Shown here: positions 58,737 to 64,000 of the stretch, in pieces
Layout of the letters: every line of letters begins with the position of its first letter
Numbering within the stretch: position 1 is the first letter of the stretch
Source of the DNA: Trichoplax adhaerens
Taxonomy: Eukaryota > Placozoa > Uniplacotomia > Trichoplacea > Trichoplacidae
Length of the DNA stretch: 64,000 nt
Assembly: GCF_000150275.1 (NCBI RefSeq)
Contig: NW_002060943.1
Span: 5,607,950 to 5,671,949 of the forward strand
Direction of reading: 5' to 3'
Translations under genes and position numbers: made by a program
Notes under the pieces: generated by a model
Seen by the model: the letters and a program-made list of their open reading frames with translations, nothing else
Databases searched by the model: none
What the model was told of the DNA's origin: nothing

Positions 58737-61700
58737 GATAACTTATCCTCCAAAGTTGATTAAGCCTTGCAGTTTACACTAGTTCGAAAAATTGCTTGAA
58801 ACTGTCGTATCGAAAATATCGAGGGATGATATTTCTACTTGAGTTCAGCTTTCTGCTATCCTACAACGGTCTCAGCGGGTATTTATAATTGCGCAATCTC
58901 AAAACTTTTCTGTTAAAAATGCTGTCCTATCAATATTTTTTTTTATGCTGACGCGGACACTTTTATCATAACAATTGGAAAATGAGCATATGATTACGTG
59001 TTATTATTTAATGGATATTATTGAATGTATATTGTACAGTAATTAAATTGAAAGACGTAAACAGTTTGTAATGCTCACTACAAGCTGATGATGATCGTTG
59101 AAAACGGAATAAAATAATTAGCAACCCTAAATTATGTGAAAAGAGTAGCAAACTGAATTTCATTGAGGTCATTCAAAAGCAACGCCTATAATTATATTTT
59201 AAGCATTAGCAGTAATTAACTATTGTTGATTGAAAAAAGACATGCTTCACAGTAGAAACTGATTTAAAGTAACAATTTTCATCATCATAAAGGTAACGTG
59301 ATCTGCTTTACAATCAGTAGATGACATAAGAATAAAAACTGCTTTGCCAACATTTTTTTATTTGTAAAATTGCATGCGTAGTTGCACGAACCAAATAGAC
59401 AAGCAAGTTCATCACGAAAGGTAATAAAAATTTAAATAAATAAACTAAAGGAATAATTGTGGTAATTATCTGAAATATCTCTTTATAGATTAAGAAGTGA
59501 ACAATATTTGTCTAGAAGATTACTGGTTACTGCTTAGTCCCTGCTGCGATATATTACAGTGTGTTACATCTTGATAGCATAATAATAACTTAACACGTAC
59601 ATTTAAGCCATTTAGGCTATTCGTCTACCATGTTCATGATATGGTTGTGATATGTTAATACCATACTTGCTAAATTTAGTATGTTACGAATATACAATGC
59701 TTTCTTCTTACAGTAAATTGTTACTAATCTTATTTGGTTATGGCTACGATGAATACGATAGCTTCTACATTCTACAATCTGTTCTATGCTAAAAAACTTA
59801 CGTTGTATAAGTATGGAATTAATTACGATGTTTAATTACAATTTACACTTCTGCATGTTAGTGTGGATATTACAATATGCAATATTTACACTGTAAGTGC
59901 AGACGGCGCACGTATAAAAGCCGCTATATTTTCAATCAATAAATGAATTAGTGGTAATAATTATAATTTATAGAGCTTTGCGTATTCTCAGTTCTTTGCG
60001 TCAGTGACTAATCTGGAGAAACCTGAATCTTACATACGGTTGATTGTATTGGCTCAAGTAGATACACAACACCGGCAATATAAAAATATTTTCTTATTTC
60101 TTCACCAATAGAAGATATCGACACTACAAGCTATTGTATTTAACATTAGAAATAGTGAGATGGAGCTAAAAAATTCCAATTAAAACTAGACTTAACGATC
60201 GCCAAACAGCCACAAAATCTCTATAAAATAGCCATAGGGCATTGATTCGTTACCGTATAGCGAATGGTATAAGTTGAAAGGATATTTGGTTAAAGTTGAA
60301 ATAAATGCATAGGTTAACAAGGTAATCAAGTTCACATTATTAAAATATTTTGTAAAAGGCTTAAATTGTTCTCAAGTCGTGAAATGAAGGGTAGAAATCT
60401 ATAGTATTAATCGCTTTAGATACCTAGAGGCTTTCATTGCAAAAGTAGAGTCTGAAAAATTATTTTACCTAATATGAGTTGACGTTTATCACAATTTTAT
60501 TTAATTTAATTTGAACGAGTGATTTGCTACGATTCTTAAAATGCATTGGAATAGAACAAAATGAGCAAGCCCATTTATTTATGCTTACGTCAGAAATACA
60601 GATGTAAAAAATAGAATATTAAGTTACGACATGGTTACCATCTACAATCTGTCATATAAAAATAGAATTTATCGTTTGCTGGATCTTGCAATATCTTTGG
60701 TGCGTAACGCCTAGCTATTCTATGTAATAGAAATGATACTAGCAGACCTTTATCTGCTATTATATTATCTAAAAGAAAATTAGTAATATTTAAATTAACC
60801 CATTAGAAAGTTTACTGCACTTATTTTCTATCTTCGTGATAATTCCTGTACTAGTATTGCGTCAAATCGATGGTTAAACTAGAAAGTCTTGTTATCGTTA
60901 TGACCTTTTACTCTCTAATCTATTATTGGAAACAAAGTAAAATATGCTTGAATTATGCTGTAGTAAGCAGATATTCCAAAATTTAGTAAATATGTGAGAA
61001 ATGTATACTACTAATGACATACAGACACAGAAATTGATTACTCAAGGCAATATTAAATGTTTCTTGGTCTCCTGTTTATAAATCTATCCATCTACTTCCG
61101 CCTCTGTACCCAGATGTCTTGGACATGTATTGTATACGAATTTAAGATGTTTTACGAGTTCAATAATGGCATCTGTTAATAGTAACATATTGTAACTTAT
61201 ACGTATATACCTACAAAAATACATACATTTCAATGACGCACCCTTAGTTCTAACACAATATTGATTTCTTTCTTATCGATATTATAAACAATTTCTTAAT
61301 AAATGACATTTTAAATTCAGCATTGTGTCAAATTTTTGAGATATGGAAGATTTAAGTTGAGATAGGTTCCGTTAATATTGAAGGAATCTTGATATTTGCC
61401 ATAAGATAACTTAGGCGTTAAATTTCAATTCATATTTTAATTTTTGCGTTATTATCTAAAACTCAACATGTCTAATATGCTACCAGCTTGTACTTACTGA
61501 ATATATCATCAAATTTAGTGACATAAGGTGAACAATGATTAACAAACCGAACCCGAGAGAGTATACTGAGAATAGTGTAAACATATAATTTCTAGGCATC
61601 GGATCTAAATTAGTAATTGAGGGGTAGGTTATAAATAGAGTCATCTGCCACCATAGATTGTTCTCCCAAATCATTTAAGTTAAAATTGAATTGTGGTGAT

Positions 61701-62964
61701 AACGATTTCTAATTTAAGTAGCAATCCTAAGGATTGATTAAGCTATGTAGGCTATAACGATATTTTACGTGAGTAATCTAAATTCATGCTGCATTATATT
61801 GCAAATCCAGTATTAAAAATATTTTCATTAGCGGACATGAAATATTATTTACTTCAAGTATATAATCTAGCAATGTATCGGACAAAATATTCAGAAACTG
61901 ATATCAAAATATTATGCTTAGTAAAATTATTTGTAAGCGTATTCAATCAGTTTATATTTATTTCAGATACGGCATTAAGTATACAAAATTGTTAAGCCAG
62001 TCAAGATTGAAAAGTATAGTATGGAAACTGCAACAGTTTGCTATCACAGCTAGAAGTAATCGTAGTACTGCCACATATCAGTAGGAAATGAGGATACGGA
62101 AGAGATGGAAAGCTACCATACTAAATATGGGCGGTACGTAGGATTAAGCCAATATTAGGTATGCAGCCTATTTGTGAATCATTATTGCCTCAATCGAAGA
62201 TTTAAGCAGGATAAGCCCATATGCTAGCCTATGAATTTTAATAAATTGCATCGACAGATAAATTCGCTATTAATAATTTTATTCTGCAATAGTATGTTCC
62301 AATGGCATTTGCTGAGGCATTTGGAATGTCAAACTAAGAAGAATATAATATAAGATAATTACATATTCTACGTTAATCATAGATTTATGGTAGTATTTTA
62401 ACTTAAGATTTGGCCCTCTAATCAGTTGTTTTATCGATTTAGAATACATGTTGGCTTATTCTGCTAATATTACGACATTTACTATTTAGTATTTAAAGAA
62501 AGTAAATTGATATGCTTATCTGCGTACTATCTATTCTACTCTCGACCCAAGTGTATTATTGAGCTAAAATATGGTTCCTGTGGCCCTATAAATAAATAAA
62601 TATGGGTCTTGTTCAAATATAGAAATGTATGAAATGGAAGGAAAACACTTTAACTAGTGATAGTTATGTCGATATTTCACCAATTAAGAACTTGATGTTG
62701 CGTATTCATAATATTGATAATTTTAATTGTCAAACGGAAAATAAACATTGCTAAATAGTTATAACGATTCCTAATAACCACCATAAAGGCTATTACTTGG
62801 TAGATAGATTAACAAAAACACAAATATCGATTGAACATTCAATAAAATATCTACGAAATAACTAAGCTTTATCATAATTCATTAGTGATATCTGAACTGC
62901 ACGCCTTCCAATCACTACGAATAATAAATTAATATATTTTAAATGGTTTTTATTAAATGTTGCG
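58737..62964. other. Gene-poor region; no firm gene
   Basis: The left part should hold the promoter of paralogue B. No RNA gene seen. One possible minus-strand membrane-protein exon near 61.5 kb is listed separately; a 69-codon plus-strand frame at 61786-61995 has no support. Confidence 0.4.
61498..61674 (-). CDS. Possible exon of a membrane protein
   Basis: ATG-started frame of 59 codons ending at a consensus donor (GTAAGT) on the minus strand. It contains a hydrophobic segment, LFSVYSLGFGLLIIVHLMSLNL, suitable for one membrane helix. I could not find the next exon. No family call. Confidence 0.25.
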
Positions 62965-63188
62965 ATGATTAATCGAAATATCTGCTGGATTGGCTTTATG
63001 CTAACTTTTCTCTGGACAATAAACGCTATCGATATATCATCAGCTAAAAATTCATTTCAGCATGGTAAAATTCAAGTACTGTCTTGTCCTACTGGGTGCC
63101 AATGCCAATCTGGATTGCTACGGATAAAATGCTCATATTTATCACTACACCCAGGATTTCACCACCACATAGGAATATTTAAGAGCAT
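62965..63188 (+). CDS. First exon of a secreted or surface LRR protein (LRRNT cap), partial
   Basis: Starts MINRNICWIGFMLTFLWTINAI, a signal peptide, followed after a short linker by LSCPTGCQCQSGLLRIKCS. This is the CPxxCxC...C pattern of the leucine-rich-repeat N-terminal cap. The exon ends at a GTAAGT donor in phase 2 (last bases AT). A phase-compatible acceptor (CTGTAG) at about 63271 leads into FHSNRFYNKLESELSSNPLAF, whose end has LRR-like spacing, but I find no clean donor after it, so that exon is uncertain. The gene probably continues beyond the window. Confidence 0.6.
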
Positions 63189-64000
63189 GTAAGTTACGTT
63201 GATAATTTCTGGCAATGCTCATGAACCATTTACCGAATTAATGACAAGCAATAAATGTTTCAGTTAGCTTCTGTAGGTTTCATTCAAACCGGTTCTATAA
63301 TAAACTGGAAAGTGAGCTTAGCTCCAATCCTCTCGCATTTGATAAAATATAGTGAAATAATTAGCAATGAAGGAACTTCACATTAATTTTTTGAATAATG
63401 ATGTGGAAATGGTGCATTTATGCTTTATTTATACTTTATTTTATATTTTATATTATTTATGCTAAAATAAAGGTATTTGCTAGTGATCATTTTCAGATAA
63501 CCGCCAGTAGATATCATAACGATTAAGTTATTCATAATGTAAATTTGTTACTGCAACATGCAAGATTCAAGATTTATAGATTTGAAGAATATAGCAATTA
63601 AAGAAATTTGACATTACTTGATAAATAAATGGTTTTATGACAAGAAATTACTAATTTTGCAGCTTGGGCTTATTATCCTGGGATTTTAGTAGCCCATGAT
63701 TTGGATTATATTGCTGGGGTACCTTACATGCAAGAAAATTACCATCATTAGACATTCATGGAAAATAAAACATCTTATTAAAATACTAGCGGATTAAATA
63801 TTAGATTGATTAATGTCGTTAAGTTCAATTCTAAAATATTTCTATCTATATTTTAATTTTACTTATAGAATAGTACCATAAATATAGCTTATCACGTACA
63901 GTTTCTATATCCGTAAAGATTTCTTAAATTCGGCAAGTATCTTGCCGAAAATTAGCGTTATTTAAAAACGAGGTAACTCAAATGAGTCTAACATACGAGG
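63189..64000. other. Intron and possible further exons of the LRR gene
   Basis: Candidate second exon near 63271-63340. A TTTTGCAG acceptor also appears near 63662, followed by a short frame that stops soon after. Otherwise AT-rich DNA with nothing recognised. Confidence 0.3.

Overview
The window looks like nuclear DNA of an AT-rich, compact eukaryotic genome, most likely an early-branching metazoan. A placozoan such as Trichoplax would fit, but the sequence alone does not prove it. The evidence is a 24-exon gene with clean GT-AG introns of about 75-720 bp, a three-exon secreted-protein gene, metazoan-style multidomain proteins (DUF4062-NACHT-TPR, sacsin/NO VEIN-like, an LRR N-terminal cap) and no operon structure across most of the window. 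Inside it sits one block of about 3.9 kb that reads as bacterial DNA.

Layout, left to right. (1) 739-10857, plus strand: a 24-exon gene for a 1096-residue STAND-type protein with DUF4062, a NACHT-type P-loop NTPase and C-terminal TPR-like helices. All junctions were placed by eye and all phases agree. (2) 14082-16778, minus: an intronless gene for an 898-residue multi-pass membrane protein of unknown family. (3) 17070-17630: three tandem units of about 175 bp. (4) 18742-19425, minus: a three-exon gene for a 162-residue secreted protein with eight cysteines. (5) 19.4-25.8 kb: mostly gene-poor, with a T-rich diverged repeat field, a 54-bp inverted repeat and a tandem repeat. (6) about 25.98-29.89 kb: the bacterial-type block. 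It holds a small membrane-protein pseudogene, a hairpin terminator, a convergent frameshifted gene of about 382 codons, a short gene remnant and a long MORN-variant (YwqK-like) repeat gene with nonsense codons and a frameshift. (7) 29.9-34.8 kb: gene-poor, with duplicated and dispersed repeats. (8) 34.8-58.7 kb: three same-strand, intronless paralogues that join an N-terminal GHKL/sacsin-type ATPase to a C-terminal DUF3883 (PD-(D/E)XK-like) domain. Two look intact; the middle one has two nonsense codons. (9) 62965-63188: a first exon with a signal peptide and LRR N-terminal cap, continuing towards the right end.

Two features stand out. The bacterial block lies between eukaryotic genes and is decaying by substitutions as well as indels, which favours a nuclear transfer over simple contamination. 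The middle and right sacsin-like paralogues share a 1302-bp stretch that appears identical except for one base, with sharp edges against strongly diverged remainders, which points to recent gene conversion. A STAND NTPase near a GHKL-DUF3883 paralogue array resembles architectures linked elsewhere to immunity or cell-state surveillance, but a joint function is only inference.
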